Source of the DNA: Phycisphaeraceae bacterium
Lineage (GTDB): Bacteria > Planctomycetota > Phycisphaerae > Phycisphaerales > Phycisphaeraceae
DNA: 41,323 nt
Direction: 5' to 3'
Assembly (NCBI GenBank): GCA_029260615.1
Contig: JAJDCX010000062.1
Coordinates: 1-41,323 of the forward strand
Each line of letters starts with the position of its first letter. The first letter of the stretch is position 1. Made by a program: the position numbers and the translations under genes. This document shows positions 16,446 to 26,600 of this stretch, piece after piece. The notes beneath the pieces are model-generated. The model was given only the letters and a program-made list of their open reading frames with translations, was not told the DNA's origin and ran no database searches.

Positions 16446-17002
16446 GTGGTGATCTCCGTTTGCGGGGCAGATTCTTCGGTGCCCAAGAACTCATCTGTAT
16501 CGGGGGTTCGCTTGGGTTGCTCAGGCGCCCCCGGTTCCTGCGGTTCCATCGGCTCCTCTAGTTCCCCGGGCCCCTCCGATCCCTCTGACGTTTCGGAGTA
16601 CAAAGGCACTAACAGGTCGATACTGACCAGCGGCGGGTCCTCAGGGTTACTTTGCTCGTCGAAGACTTCCAGCCGGATGACCCGGCTACGCATGGCGGTG
16701 GCTTGGTCGTCGGTGATCTCCACGGTACGCCATGTCAGCCTGTCGTTGTTTGCAACTACGCCATCTGTGGAAGCCCAGCCATCGGTTCCACCCGCGGCCC
16801 CCGCCTTATCCCAACGCGCGGCGAGCATGGTATCGGCGGCATCCACCGCAGCCAGAACGCGTTGAGCGTAATGGCGCTGCTGGGTGAAACGGCCCTTGGC
16901 TGTGAGCATCGTTGCCAGCAGCGTGCCCATCAGCGCCAAGCCTGCGACGACTTCAATCAGCGTCAGGCCGTGGCGATAGCAGTTGTTTGAGGTCAAAATC
17001 AT
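16442..17002 (-). CDS. gspI: Type II secretion minor pseudopilin GspI
   Basis: The product is 186 residues. The leader ends RHG, cut before LTLIEVVAGLALMGTLLATML. The order and size fit GspI. The last 50 residues are low-complexity, rich in Glu, Pro and Gly (about 16445-16600), which is unusual in GspI. The ATG at 17002 makes a 50-base overlap with gspH; no later in-frame ATG precedes the prepilin motif, so this start or a TTG nearby is used. Confidence 0.82.
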   Translation of the reverse strand: MILTSNNCYRHGLTLIEVVAGLALMGTLLATMLTAKGRFTQQRHYAQRVLAAVDAADTMLAARWDKAGAAGGTDGWASTDGVVANNDRLTWRTVEITDDQATAMRSRVIRLEVFDEQSNPEDPPLVSIDLLVPLYSETSEGSEGPGELEEPMEPQEPGAPEQPKRTPDTDEFLGTEESAPQTEITT

Positions 17003-17474
17003 TGGTGTTCTCGAACTCTGTAATCTGTCCGGTTAATCCGGCGAAGACCAGTAAACGCTGTTGTTCTTTGGGACCGATCAGTGAGAGCGTGTAAGAAGGG
17101 GTCTGCCCATTAGTGGAACAAGGCAGCTTATGCACCAAAGCAGTTTGGGGCACGCCGCCGATCTGGATCCCTTTGAATTGATAGCCAGCGGGCAACAGCA
17201 CCGGTGACAGCGTGTTTAGATGCCCTTCCCGTCCGGTGTATTCAAGTGTGCCGTGGCCCGGGTCGATGTGTATCACGCCCGCTTTATCTGTGCTACGAGC
17301 TGACGCACGAACCATTTGATCGAATGCCGCGATCCGGCTGATTACATCCCGCATCTGTGAGCCGTGGTACGCGCTACGTAAAGACAGCGTCGCCACCGAC
17401 GCCATCAACCCGACCAATACGAGCACGGCGACGAGTTCGATGAGTGTGAAAGCCTTATGACGCACGTCAGTCAC
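16953..17474 (-). CDS. gspH: Type II secretion minor pseudopilin GspH
   Basis: The product is 173 residues with a short leader MTDVRHKA before FTLIELVAVLVLVGLMASVATLSLRSAY. The residue before the cleavage site is Ala, where nearly all type IV prepilins have Gly. The remainder fits the GspH fold (beta-rich body). It overlaps gspG by 4 bases and gspI by 50. Confidence 0.82.
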   Translation of the reverse strand: MTDVRHKAFTLIELVAVLVLVGLMASVATLSLRSAYHGSQMRDVISRIAAFDQMVRASARSTDKAGVIHIDPGHGTLEYTGREGHLNTLSPVLLPAGYQFKGIQIGGVPQTALVHKLPCSTNGQTPSYTLSLIGPKEQQRLLVFAGLTGQITEFENTNDFDLKQLLSPRPDAD

Positions 17475-18022
17475 GGGGCCTCCTTACGCTGATCGTCGCT
17501 GCGGATATCTTTATCAGCTGCCTCGCCGCCCTCACGCCCGTCCGCCCCATAACTGAACACCTCGTATGGCTGACTGTTACTTCCGGGCTGGTTGTACTGG
17601 TACCGGTGCCCCCAAGGATCGACCGGTACACGGTCCATCAGCGGCGCGGGGATTTCATCACTGATCTGCGTCAGAATATCCAGTCCCTCCTCGTTGGAGG
17701 GGAACCGGCTGTACGCTATGTAGTATGCCTCCAGCGACGAGGCCAACGTGGCGATCTCGCTACGGGCAACGTTCTGCTTGCCCTTGATCATGTACGAGCG
17801 GACATTTACCGCAACGATCCCTGCAGCCAGACCGATCAGTACTAATACCGCCAACATCTCGATCAAAGAGAACCCCTCCCTGCCTCGGACGTTTCTTGAA
17901 GGGCGGGACTTCTTTAAGCAGCCCCCTCCTCTTACACAACCGTATAAACCCTCGCAGCTATACTCGGGGTGGGGGGTAACAGTTCCTAGAGCTGGTGATG
18001 ATTGTTGTCTGTTAGAACACAT
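17471..18022 (-). CDS. gspG: Type II secretion major pseudopilin GspG
   Basis: GspG polymerises into the pseudopilus that drives substrates through the secretin. The mature part starts FSLIEMLAVLVLIGLAAGIVAV after GREG, and the body has the GspG hallmarks SSLEAYYIAYSRFPSNEEGLDIL and VPVDPWGHRYQYNQPG. The mature length is about 133 residues, as expected. The start is uncertain: the only upstream ATG in frame (18020-18022) overlaps the gspF stop and gives a 50-residue, Arg/Ser-rich leader, far longer than usual. An excellent Shine-Dalgarno (AGGAGGGGG near 17925-17933) lies close to the expected short leader but no standard start codon follows it in frame. Confidence 0.88.
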   Translation of the reverse strand: MCSNRQQSSPALGTVTPHPEYSCEGLYGCVRGGGCLKKSRPSRNVRGREGFSLIEMLAVLVLIGLAAGIVAVNVRSYMIKGKQNVARSEIATLASSLEAYYIAYSRFPSNEEGLDILTQISDEIPAPLMDRVPVDPWGHRYQYNQPGSNSQPYEVFSYGADGREGGEAADKDIRSDDQRKEAP

Positions 18023-19235
18023 TGGCTGACTCCAGGATTGGTAAGATCGTCGCGAAGAGGATCGCACCAACCATAAACACCATGATGAGGATCAGGAACG
18101 GTTCGAGCACAGCGCCCAAGCGCTGACTCGACAAAGCGACCTGCTGGTCGTAGTCGTGGGCGAGGCGGTCGAGCATCGACTCGAGCTTGCCGGAGTGTTG
18201 GCCGACGGAGAATATCTGCAACACGGTCGGAGGGAATGCGCCTGTGTCTTCCAGGCCGTCGGCGATATCCCGCCCGGCGTTGACTGCGGCCTCGCACTGG
18301 CGCAGAGCCCGGCGGAGGACCAGGTTGTGCGTGGTGCGTTGGGCGATCTGGATAGACCGTTCAAAAACAACGCCGCTACGCATCAGGGTAGAGATCACCA
18401 TCGAAACACGTGCGATGGCCTGTTTACGGATCATCATCCCAACGACCGGAAGCCTAAGCTGCAGCCGGTGCCAGAAATACCGTCCGCGGTGCGAGCGTGA
18501 AGCGGTACCCAGCAGCATCGCCCCCGCCGCCGCTGCCGCCAGCAGCAACCACCACCGGTAGATCAAAAAATCACTTAACGCCTTGACGATCCGTGTGATC
18601 ATCGGCAGTTGGCGATCCGCCTCGACCAGAGAGTTAAGCATGTTGGGCAATACAAACGTCATCAGGAATAGGCTCACCACGACACCCAGCATCAATACGA
18701 TGCAGGGATAGATCAGCGCGTTGGCAACCCGGCCCTTGAACTGCTGGGACCGGTCTTTGAAAACCGACAGTTGCTCCAGTACCGTTTCCAGCGTGCCCGA
18801 ACTCTCGCCGACCTCGGTGATGGTAATGGTCAACTCATCGAATATCCGAGGCTGCTCACGCATCGCATCCGCCAGGCTGGAACCCGCAGCAACCTTGTCT
18901 CGCAGTTGTAGGATCGCTGTGTGGAAGCCGCCATGGTGTTGTTTGAGTACGGTGTCGAGGGTATCCAGCAGCGGGATCCCTGCGCCTAGCAGGGTGGAAA
19001 GTTCACTAATAAATACGCCCGATTTAGCCTGGTAGCGTCTGCCCGGAAGTCGAAGCCAGCGTAAGTCAGTGCCGATCATCAGGGTCTGAGCGTTGATTTC
19101 CTGGATTGTCAGACCACGAGCGCGCAACAGGTCACGTGCCTGACGGGGGGTGTCGGCCGTCAACATCCCGGTTACACCTTCACCGCCGGCTCCAACAGAT
19201 GATTGATGTACCGCTTTGTAGGTAAATATCGGCAT
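18012..19235 (-). CDS. gspF: Type II secretion inner-membrane platform protein GspF
   Basis: This polytopic inner-membrane protein is the platform on which the pseudopilus grows. The product is 407 residues, the usual length. It begins MPIFTYKAV and has two T2SSF domains, each with the motif FxxxLxxLLxxGxPLLxxLD or its repeat (FISELSTLLGAGIPLLDTLD; RVSMVISTLMRSGVVFERSIQ). Three membrane spans are visible (near 170, 220 and 380). The ATG overlaps the gspE stop by one base (TGATG). Confidence 0.95.
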   Translation of the reverse strand: MPIFTYKAVHQSSVGAGGEGVTGMLTADTPRQARDLLRARGLTIQEINAQTLMIGTDLRWLRLPGRRYQAKSGVFISELSTLLGAGIPLLDTLDTVLKQHHGGFHTAILQLRDKVAAGSSLADAMREQPRIFDELTITITEVGESSGTLETVLEQLSVFKDRSQQFKGRVANALIYPCIVLMLGVVVSLFLMTFVLPNMLNSLVEADRQLPMITRIVKALSDFLIYRWWLLLAAAAAGAMLLGTASRSHRGRYFWHRLQLRLPVVGMMIRKQAIARVSMVISTLMRSGVVFERSIQIAQRTTHNLVLRRALRQCEAAVNAGRDIADGLEDTGAFPPTVLQIFSVGQHSGKLESMLDRLAHDYDQQVALSSQRLGAVLEPFLILIMVFMVGAILFATILPILESANVF

Positions 19236-21037
19236 CAGGCTTTGGCCCGGGTCGTTACCCGTACCACCTCGTCTATGGTTGTGTCACCGCATTGGATCTT
19301 GTTGATCCCTGCGTCTCGGAGTGTTTTCATCCCGTGGTGAATGGCGACCTGGCTGATCTGTGAGGCGCTTGCGTGAGATTGGATCTTCTGTCTGATGGTG
19401 TCGTTGACGGCCAGCAGCTCGAAGATGCCTTGCCGGCCGGTGTACCCAGTCTGCCGACAATTCTCGCAGCCCGTGCCCTTCCTTATAGAAGAGGCATCCC
19501 AGCCCCCGCACCCGGACTCGGAGTCCTCGCCCCCGGAACCCTCATGTGCCAGGTCGAGCTTAGTCAGTTCCGCAAGCGTAGGTGTGTAAGGCTCCGCACA
19601 CGCGGGACAAACCCGTCGAACTAATCGCTGGGCGAGTACGCCGACAAGAGAACTGGCGACCAGATACGGCTCGACGCCCAGGTCTAATAAGCGTGTCACC
19701 GCGCTGGGCGCATCGTTGGTGTGCAAGGTAGAGAACACCAGATGTCCCGTCAGAGCCGACTGGATCGCCATAACCGCGGTTTCATGGTCGCGTATCTCGC
19801 CGACCATGATGATGTCGGGGTCCTGGCGCAGGACGCTGCGCAGGCCGTGTGCAAAGGTCATCCCCTTCTTCTCGCTGACCTGGGTTTGGCTGATCCCCGA
19901 CAGCTGGTACTCGATCGGGTCTTCGAGGGTGAGGATGTTGCGTTCCTTGGCATTGACTTGTTGCAACGCGGCGTAGAGTGTGGTGGTCTTGCCGCTGCCG
20001 GTCGGTCCGGTGACCAGGATCAATCCGTGCTCAAACCCGATCAACTCCTTGAAGTGCTCCATCGTCTGGGCGGGCATGCCCAGCTCAGTGAGAGAAAATA
20101 GCTCGGAACTTTTATCAAGCAGCCGTATGACGACCCGCTCCCCGAAGCTGGTCGGCAGCGACGCGATCCGAAGGTCGATGGCACGGTCGCCGATCTGTAC
20201 GGCTGCACGGCCGTCCTGGGCGAGCCGTTTTTCTGCGATGTTCATCTTGCCCATGACTTTCATCCGGCTGACCACCTCGTCTTGCAGGTTCTTTGGCACG
20301 TCGAATGAGTCGTACAGTACACCGTCGATCCGCAGACGGACGACCAGGTTTTCCTCATAAGGCTGTATGTGCACATCCGAGGCCCGCGACTTGACCGCCT
20401 CGAACAGGATCAGGTTCACCAACTTTATGACGGGTGCCCGGCTGGCCACATCCAATAGATCTTCGCGGTCTGTGAGTTGCGCGACCTCCGCCATAACATC
20501 CTTGCGATCCAACTGCTTGATCAGAGTTTGCGTCTGTCCCTCTCGCTGCTGGTAGGCTGCGTTGATGGCGGCCTGTATCTGCTCGGACGGGGCGACCACG
20601 GGCGCGACCGGCACGCCCAGGTAACGCGACAGCACCTCCATCTGGTTCAACCCACTAAGTGAATGAATCGCTACCGTCAGGGGTTTGTGGCCTTTAACCT
20701 GGTCGTTGGTTGTGTCTCTAGATTCGCCCTCGGCCAGCCCGATCAGGTGGTGTTGACGAGCGAATACGATCGGTACCTTCTCGGCGAATAACGCCGAGGT
20801 TGGTCGGCCCGCCAGGCTCTCCATGTACAGCACGCCCACGGCCTCTGACGTTGCGCGGGCAATCGTGTGCTCGTTCACGCCGGCATCGGCTGCGATCTTA
20901 AGTAACGATCGGCTAGGACCACTCAACGTTTCACCATCTCCACCACAACCAGACCAGTCATCGCCGAGCGCGACGCCATCTTCTTCGGCTAAACGCCGGA
21001 TCGCCAAAACAAGCTCGTGTCGGATATCATTCATCAT
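19235..21037 (-). CDS. gspE: Type II secretion ATPase GspE
   Basis: This cytosolic hexameric ATPase powers pseudopilus growth. The product is about 600 residues. The N-terminal T2SSE_N-like region (VPIVFARQHHLIGLAEG) is followed by the ATPase domain with Walker A GPTGSGKT near 344, Asp box (EDPIEYQLSGISQTQV), Walker B (DPDIIMVGEIRDHETA) and His box (LTGHLVFSTLHTNDA). The zinc-binding tetracysteine is present (CPAC...CENC) with an enlarged acidic Gly/Ser loop between the pairs. ATG 21037, three bases inside the longest frame, was chosen; AGGTG lies directly before it. Confidence 0.96.
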   Translation of the reverse strand: MMNDIRHELVLAIRRLAEEDGVALGDDWSGCGGDGETLSGPSRSLLKIAADAGVNEHTIARATSEAVGVLYMESLAGRPTSALFAEKVPIVFARQHHLIGLAEGESRDTTNDQVKGHKPLTVAIHSLSGLNQMEVLSRYLGVPVAPVVAPSEQIQAAINAAYQQREGQTQTLIKQLDRKDVMAEVAQLTDREDLLDVASRAPVIKLVNLILFEAVKSRASDVHIQPYEENLVVRLRIDGVLYDSFDVPKNLQDEVVSRMKVMGKMNIAEKRLAQDGRAAVQIGDRAIDLRIASLPTSFGERVVIRLLDKSSELFSLTELGMPAQTMEHFKELIGFEHGLILVTGPTGSGKTTTLYAALQQVNAKERNILTLEDPIEYQLSGISQTQVSEKKGMTFAHGLRSVLRQDPDIIMVGEIRDHETAVMAIQSALTGHLVFSTLHTNDAPSAVTRLLDLGVEPYLVASSLVGVLAQRLVRRVCPACAEPYTPTLAELTKLDLAHEGSGGEDSESGCGGWDASSIRKGTGCENCRQTGYTGRQGIFELLAVNDTIRQKIQSHASASQISQVAIHHGMKTLRDAGINKIQCGDTTIDEVVRVTTRAKA

Positions 21038-21088
21038 CACCTACCGCCCATCACGCTGTGATGCTTCCTACCCGCTCTTGGGAGCCGA

Positions 21089-23425
21089 CTAGTACACCGT
21101 CAGCGGCACACTGCTAGGGAACTCATCATCCATGCCCGCCTGTCTACGATCTTTCTCTGAGATATACTTCAGGTCCGCAAATTGGTCATCCCGGAGGATG
21201 ACCGGGCGGATAAATACGAACAGCGTCTGCTCGCGGCCGCTGTTACCTTCAGAGCGGAATAAGTGCTTGAGGTACGGGATGTTTCCCAAGAAAGGGATCG
21301 ACGTGACGGTCTCGCTGGCGTCGGCCCTGTTAATCCCCCCAACAATAATCGTGGCGCCGTCAGGGATCGTGACCTCACTATTGATCGTGTTCCGCTGGCT
21401 GGGTGGTGGCAGGGTCTCAGACGCAGATCCGGTGAAGTTGCTCAACTCAATTTCGTACTCAAGTTGCAGGTAATCATCGAGGCTGATCCTAGGCGTGATG
21501 GTAATCGTGGTACCTGCCTGGGCCTGACCCCCGAAGGTGGTCGTCGCAACTGTATTCGATGCATTCACCGATGCGAACGGCTCCTGGGCTACACTGCTGA
21601 GTGTGCCTGTGGCGTTATCATTGACCAGGATCCGCGGCGAAGAAACGACCTTGGCACGGCCGTTGGTCTTTAAGGCGCGGAGCACGACGTCGGCGACATC
21701 GGAACTCAGGAGCGTGCCGTTAAACCCCAATCCGGGTGTCAACACCAAACCTCCGGTTGCCGCATCAACCGTGCTGAGGCCAAACGAACTGAATGTTACA
21801 AAACTCCCGCTCACGCCACTGGCCAAGCCTCCGCCCCCGATCTCCACACCGAAACTGTATCCGTCGCTAGTATCCAGCGTCACGATAGTCGCTTCAACCA
21901 GCACTTGCGGGCGACGCTTGTCAAGCATCTTGATCAGCCGTTCGTAGACGCGCTGCTCGGCAGGCGGTGCGAAGACGATGATACTGTTGGTCTGCTCATC
22001 CGTGGCGACACGGACATACGAGGTTAGGCCCAGCGGGGTGATGCCCGAAGAGTCCTGCGCCCCGTGTGTTTGCCAACCTGGTGCCCCCCCCCTTGTGTGA
22101 TCCGGCTGCTGATTGTTATCAAACAGTGCAGGGGCCTCGACCCCATTAGGGCCGGCGAGGCTGCTGCCTGGATTCGTTGGCGTGCTGGAGTCACCCAACG
22201 AACTACCGTCGGGCTCATCAAACTCGGTATTAAAAGAAAACCCCTCGCCGCCCTCCAGGGCGCGTATCGTCTCCAGCACATCTGCAGCCGTGGTGTTCAT
22301 CAGCTTGTAGATCCGCATCGGGCTTTGATCTTCCAGGGGTGCACGATCTAAATCTCTGCGCAGGTCTTCGATCTGCTGATGCACCGCCCCGGTAGTCGCT
22401 ACCGCAAGCAGGCCTAGGTCATCGTCGATCACATAACGGTACTTGCTGCTAGCGACCGCTTCACCCAGCAGCCCCTGTACCAGAGCATTGACCTGAGTTG
22501 GTGTGATGTACAGGAACTGGTAAGCCCGGGTCTCCAACCGTTCGGGGATATCCAAGTCACGCATTAGCGTTATCGCCTCATCGACCTGCTTCTGGACCCC
22601 TACTGCAATGATCTGGCTGGCGTGTGGGACCGGCGTGAGTATGACCTGCCCGCCCGAGTCTTGAGTACCGCCCCACTGCGCTTTGTATTTAGCCGACAGC
22701 AGTTCCTGGACAAGCTTAGTTAGATCTGTGATACCCATATGCTCGGCGGTATACCCGCGGGTAACAATTCCGCCGCGTGGCTCGTCGATCAGCCTTAGTA
22801 CCCGCTGGATCCCCTGCATGTTCGCCGCGAAGTCGGTCACAATCAGAATAGGCTGACCCGGGATACCGATGCTGTTGCCACCCGGGCGTGTCATCAACGG
22901 TGCGACCATCTGTTCCGCCTGTTTGCCATCAACGTGATTTAACCGGAACACTTGTGTCACTACGCCGGTATCAGACCCTGGCTCACCGTCCGCCCTGGCG
23001 TAACTGCTCATCTCCTTGATAGATACGATTCGCTTCCAACCCGCCTCGTCCGCGTCAACCAGCACCAACCCCTTCATCCTCAGAACACTCTGCAGCAAAT
23101 CCATCAGCGTGCTCTTGGGCACGTGCCCCGGAGACTTGATTGTGACCCGCTTGTTGCCAATCTGCTCATCGTATAGCACGTTGATATTCAGCCTCTTGGC
23201 CACATAATCAACCAAGATCTTCAATTCAACATCCTCACTAAAGCTCAACTCGATGCTTGGATCGTCTTGCGGCAAGCCAGAGCCCGTATCACCAGGGATT
23301 TGGGCAAACAGACACGCACCAGTCAACATCCACAACACCGCCACGGTCAAGCACAGCCGATGCAGCAGGATGTGCAGATTCAATCCGGCATTTTTCCTGA
23401 TCGAAATTAGACTATTCACATTCAT
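21089..23425 (-). CDS. gspD: Type II secretion secretin GspD
   Basis: GspD forms the outer-membrane channel. The product is 778 residues. A hydrophobic signal (LHRLCLTVAVLWMLTGACLFAQ) precedes an N0 domain (IELSFSEDVELKILVDYVAKRLNINVLYDEQ), several N-domains, an Asn/Pro/Gly-rich linker (residues about 400-450), and the secretin core (VVSSPRILVNDNATGTLSSV, ITITPRISLDDYLQLEYEIELS, VTIPDGATIIVGGI, PFLGNIPYLKHLFRSE). It is the first gene of the operon. ATG 23425 was chosen over a GTG at 23449. Confidence 0.96.
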   Translation of the reverse strand: MNVNSLISIRKNAGLNLHILLHRLCLTVAVLWMLTGACLFAQIPGDTGSGLPQDDPSIELSFSEDVELKILVDYVAKRLNINVLYDEQIGNKRVTIKSPGHVPKSTLMDLLQSVLRMKGLVLVDADEAGWKRIVSIKEMSSYARADGEPGSDTGVVTQVFRLNHVDGKQAEQMVAPLMTRPGGNSIGIPGQPILIVTDFAANMQGIQRVLRLIDEPRGGIVTRGYTAEHMGITDLTKLVQELLSAKYKAQWGGTQDSGGQVILTPVPHASQIIAVGVQKQVDEAITLMRDLDIPERLETRAYQFLYITPTQVNALVQGLLGEAVASSKYRYVIDDDLGLLAVATTGAVHQQIEDLRRDLDRAPLEDQSPMRIYKLMNTTAADVLETIRALEGGEGFSFNTEFDEPDGSSLGDSSTPTNPGSSLAGPNGVEAPALFDNNQQPDHTRGGAPGWQTHGAQDSSGITPLGLTSYVRVATDEQTNSIIVFAPPAEQRVYERLIKMLDKRRPQVLVEATIVTLDTSDGYSFGVEIGGGGLASGVSGSFVTFSSFGLSTVDAATGGLVLTPGLGFNGTLLSSDVADVVLRALKTNGRAKVVSSPRILVNDNATGTLSSVAQEPFASVNASNTVATTTFGGQAQAGTTITITPRISLDDYLQLEYEIELSNFTGSASETLPPPSQRNTINSEVTIPDGATIIVGGINRADASETVTSIPFLGNIPYLKHLFRSEGNSGREQTLFVFIRPVILRDDQFADLKYISEKDRRQAGMDDEFPSSVPLTVY

Positions 23426-23523
23426 ATTAGCACCGCCATCGTACCCCACCCGTCACAAAATATGCAAGAACTAAAGGCCCATACTATCACTTGTCTCATA
23501 ATAATTCGAATTAAATAAACCAC

Positions 23524-23550
23524 TTTATATTGCTAAGTTATTACTGTCAC
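23524..23550 (-). promoter_or_regulatory. Weak candidate promoter of the gsp operon
   Basis: On the minus strand GTGACA (23545-23550) and TATAAA (23524-23529) are separated by 15 bases, about 100 bases before gspD. The spacing is short of ideal. It lies in the AT-rich stretch between the terminator of the giant gene and gspD. Confidence 0.25.
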
Positions 23551-23571
23551 TTGCTTTAACGGTATCGCAAC

Positions 23572-23603
23572 AAAAGCGGGAGCCAATTAAGGCTCCCGCT
23601 TTT
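23572..23603 (-). terminator. Rho-independent terminator of the giant secreted-protein gene
   Basis: AAAAGCGGGAGCC (23572-23584) and GGCTCCCGCTTTT (23591-23603) form a perfect 13-bp inverted repeat with a six-base loop, 43 bases after the stop codon. The T4 end is short but both strands have it, so it may act in both directions. Confidence 0.75.
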
Positions 23604-23646
23604 AGGGGTTGTAGACTCACTCAGCTATTTCAAGCCGAGTCATGGA

Positions 23647-26600
23647 TTAAAACGGACCAAACACGATGGCTCCTGCTCCCAAGTTGCCTTGAGAGAGACT
23701 GCTCAAAGCCGCCGTGGTAGTACCCGTCCCCCATGGGTCGGTACTTGCAGGATGCAGGGTGACCCATAGCACGCTGGTCGTCCCAAACAGACCGGGGTGT
23801 GCACTAAAGGTGCCGCCAGAGGTCACGGTCGCGTCCACGCCCTGTGCGTAGTACAGGTCCGTCTTGATCCAGGTACGTACGTGCCAGGCCGTTGAAGGCT
23901 GTGGCATATTTGTGATCGTACCCTGGACACCGGAGCCAATCCCGAAGCTGGTTAGGCTAGGAAGCGTTGGCGGCGGGGGCGGGCCCTGCGTGGTGTCGGA
24001 AGACTCATTCGAGTTCGCCGAATCACCACCACCGTTAGTCGACCTGACACGGTAGGTATACAGTGTCGAAGCCGTCAGGCCGGTGTCGCTAAAACTGGTT
24101 GCATTGACACCTGCGGTCGCGAAATTCGTGACCCAAGCACCCGTGCCAACCTTACGATCGATCTCGAAGCCGGTCTCCGTCGAGGAGTTGTCCGACCAGG
24201 TCATATCGATCTGCGTCTCACCAACGGCGGAAGCCGCCAGTGAACTCGGTGCCGCAGGCGGAGCGATGTTTGCGGTAACCGTGAGGTTATCAAACCCGCG
24301 ACCGTCTGTGGTCTTGGCGTAATTGTCATACTGCTGGAACTTGATGCGGAAGTCGGACGAGTAGTCCAGGCCCGCATTCGCATTCACAACGGTATCGAGG
24401 TTGTAAACCTGGCCCACGAGATTACCGTTGGGCAGGCTGACAACACGGTACCAGTTCACACCGTCATCACTGACAGCGATGCCGTCTGAGTTGCTGGAGC
24501 CGCTGAAAGACACCGGCATAGCCGTCTCTTCGTCAGCGAAGTCGAACAAGTCAGCAGTCAAGACAACATTGGTAGCCCCGTTGAGGTTCAGATGAACTGT
24601 GGCCTCGTTGAGGTTGATATTATTATTGACAGTAACGTCCATCTCCAACCGGCCATTAAGAACCTCGATACGGCCCAGGCTGGCATTCGATGAGGCGTAC
24701 TCCCAGCCATTGACTGGCAGACCGCCGGTGAAGTTTTCACTGAACGGAACCGTCAGAGGTGGCGAAGCCGCCGTGAAGTTGTCAATGTTGAAGTCCTGAT
24801 ACGGGGCCGTCACATCGAGGTTCTCGAGGTCGAGACCGATGTACACGATCCGTGTCAGGTCCACGTTCGCCGCGGCAGCCAGCGGGGCCACGTCCACGGA
24901 GAACGTCTGCCAACCGGTGGTCGTCGAGACATTGGAAGGCCCGACCAGCGTGTCACCATCCCGATCCATCAGGATCAGGCGATGCTCGGACGTGCTGTGC
25001 TTGGCATCCACAAACGGTGAGCGGATATCGTAGGACACGAAAGTCTTCGTGCCTAAGTCCACACCGTTGGACACGGTCGCCGCAGCGCCGTCGTTGAGCA
25101 TGTAACGGATGCCGCAACGGGTACCCAACGTGCCTTCACGCTCTGCCGAACGAGGCCAGAGGAACTTATCTGGGTCACTGGGGTTGGCCTTGGGCAGCAT
25201 CGCATTACGGGGATACTCCCAGTCCCAGATGCAGCGGATCTGAATCGAACGGACACCTTCCGAGACGCTGACGTCCTGGATCTCTGCGAGGTTAGCCGCA
25301 GAACCCATCGCTGGGACGCTGTTGATATGAACCTGTTCCAGCGGGAACCCGAAGCGGCTCCAAGCGCCCTTCTGCTGGAGAATGCCACCGAAGTCCGCCT
25401 CGTTGGCGTTGGCCGGTGCAGGCCAAGCCGGGAACGTCGCCTCGGCTGCGCTCAACGGGAAGCCCGAGAACCTTGAGCCGTCACGTGCGTTCTCGAATAC
25501 CTGGAAGACATCTGGCTCTTCAACACCACTGACCACAGGGAAGCTTGCCGGATGAACCGCAACGGCCGGCGGGCGAGTCTGGCTGTGGTAGATCTCATCG
25601 ATCAGGAACTGTGGGTTACCATTGGTTGGGCCGGTCCACCGCAGGAAGCGGAAACCAATCCGGGTCACCTGAGTAACGTCACGGACCCCGTTACCTGTAC
25701 CGCCAAGCAGAACGAATGGCTCGTTGGCAAGGTCGTAGGCGTAACCCTTGTACTCAGTAGTGATGGTGTGCTCGTTCAACGTCACCCATCGGTCGCCGTC
25801 TGCCTCTTCAAAGGTCAGGCAGATACGCGGATCGCCGGTCACAGGGTTGATGTCGTTAAGGTAGTCGTACTTCATCTGATAAGTAACCAGCGACTTGTTC
25901 GTCAAGTCAATCGGGCCACCTTCAATGTTGTAGTTGATGTCGTAGGCGGTCTGCCCAGTCGTCCAGTCACCGATGGTAACTACTTGCTGGTTCTCAACCG
26001 GCAGCGGTACGCTCCACTCGATGTCATCAACCCAGAACTCCGGCCTGCCGGCGGTCTGAATCATGCCGTCAACATTCGACGAGATGAAGCTCAAGCCGAT
26101 GGCTTCGATACCGTCGCCGTTGAGCTTGTTGTCGTGGGCCGGGTTGGTCGCGTCGCCCGTGCCTGGGGCAAAATCGACGCGGCTGAAATCGCCCGGGGAA
26201 ACCTTAAAGACATACGTTTGGTAATCAGTGGTCAGCTTGTGGAACTTACGGCTGGCCCAGATTTCACCATCGGTGTCCTGAAGAGTCAACTGGAACTCAG
26301 GCGCGGCACTGAGGCCATCGCCGCCGTACTTCGCCTTCAGCGAGATCGACGGGCCACCAGAGATATCCAGGGTTCCCGGAGTCGGACTCGTAGGAACGAA
26401 GTAGCGGACGCCGAACCATGGCCGTCCACCGAAGATCGCTGGGCTCCACTCAACAGGCTGGCCAGGAGCACTCAGTGCACCCCAGTCACCCAAGACGTGC
26501 AGGGTCTTGTTCAACACGGAACCCTGCAGGAAGTTGAAGTTTGCGCCCACGGGGCTGTAGTAGAACGTGTAGTTGTCATCAGTGCCTTGTGGCGAGGAGA

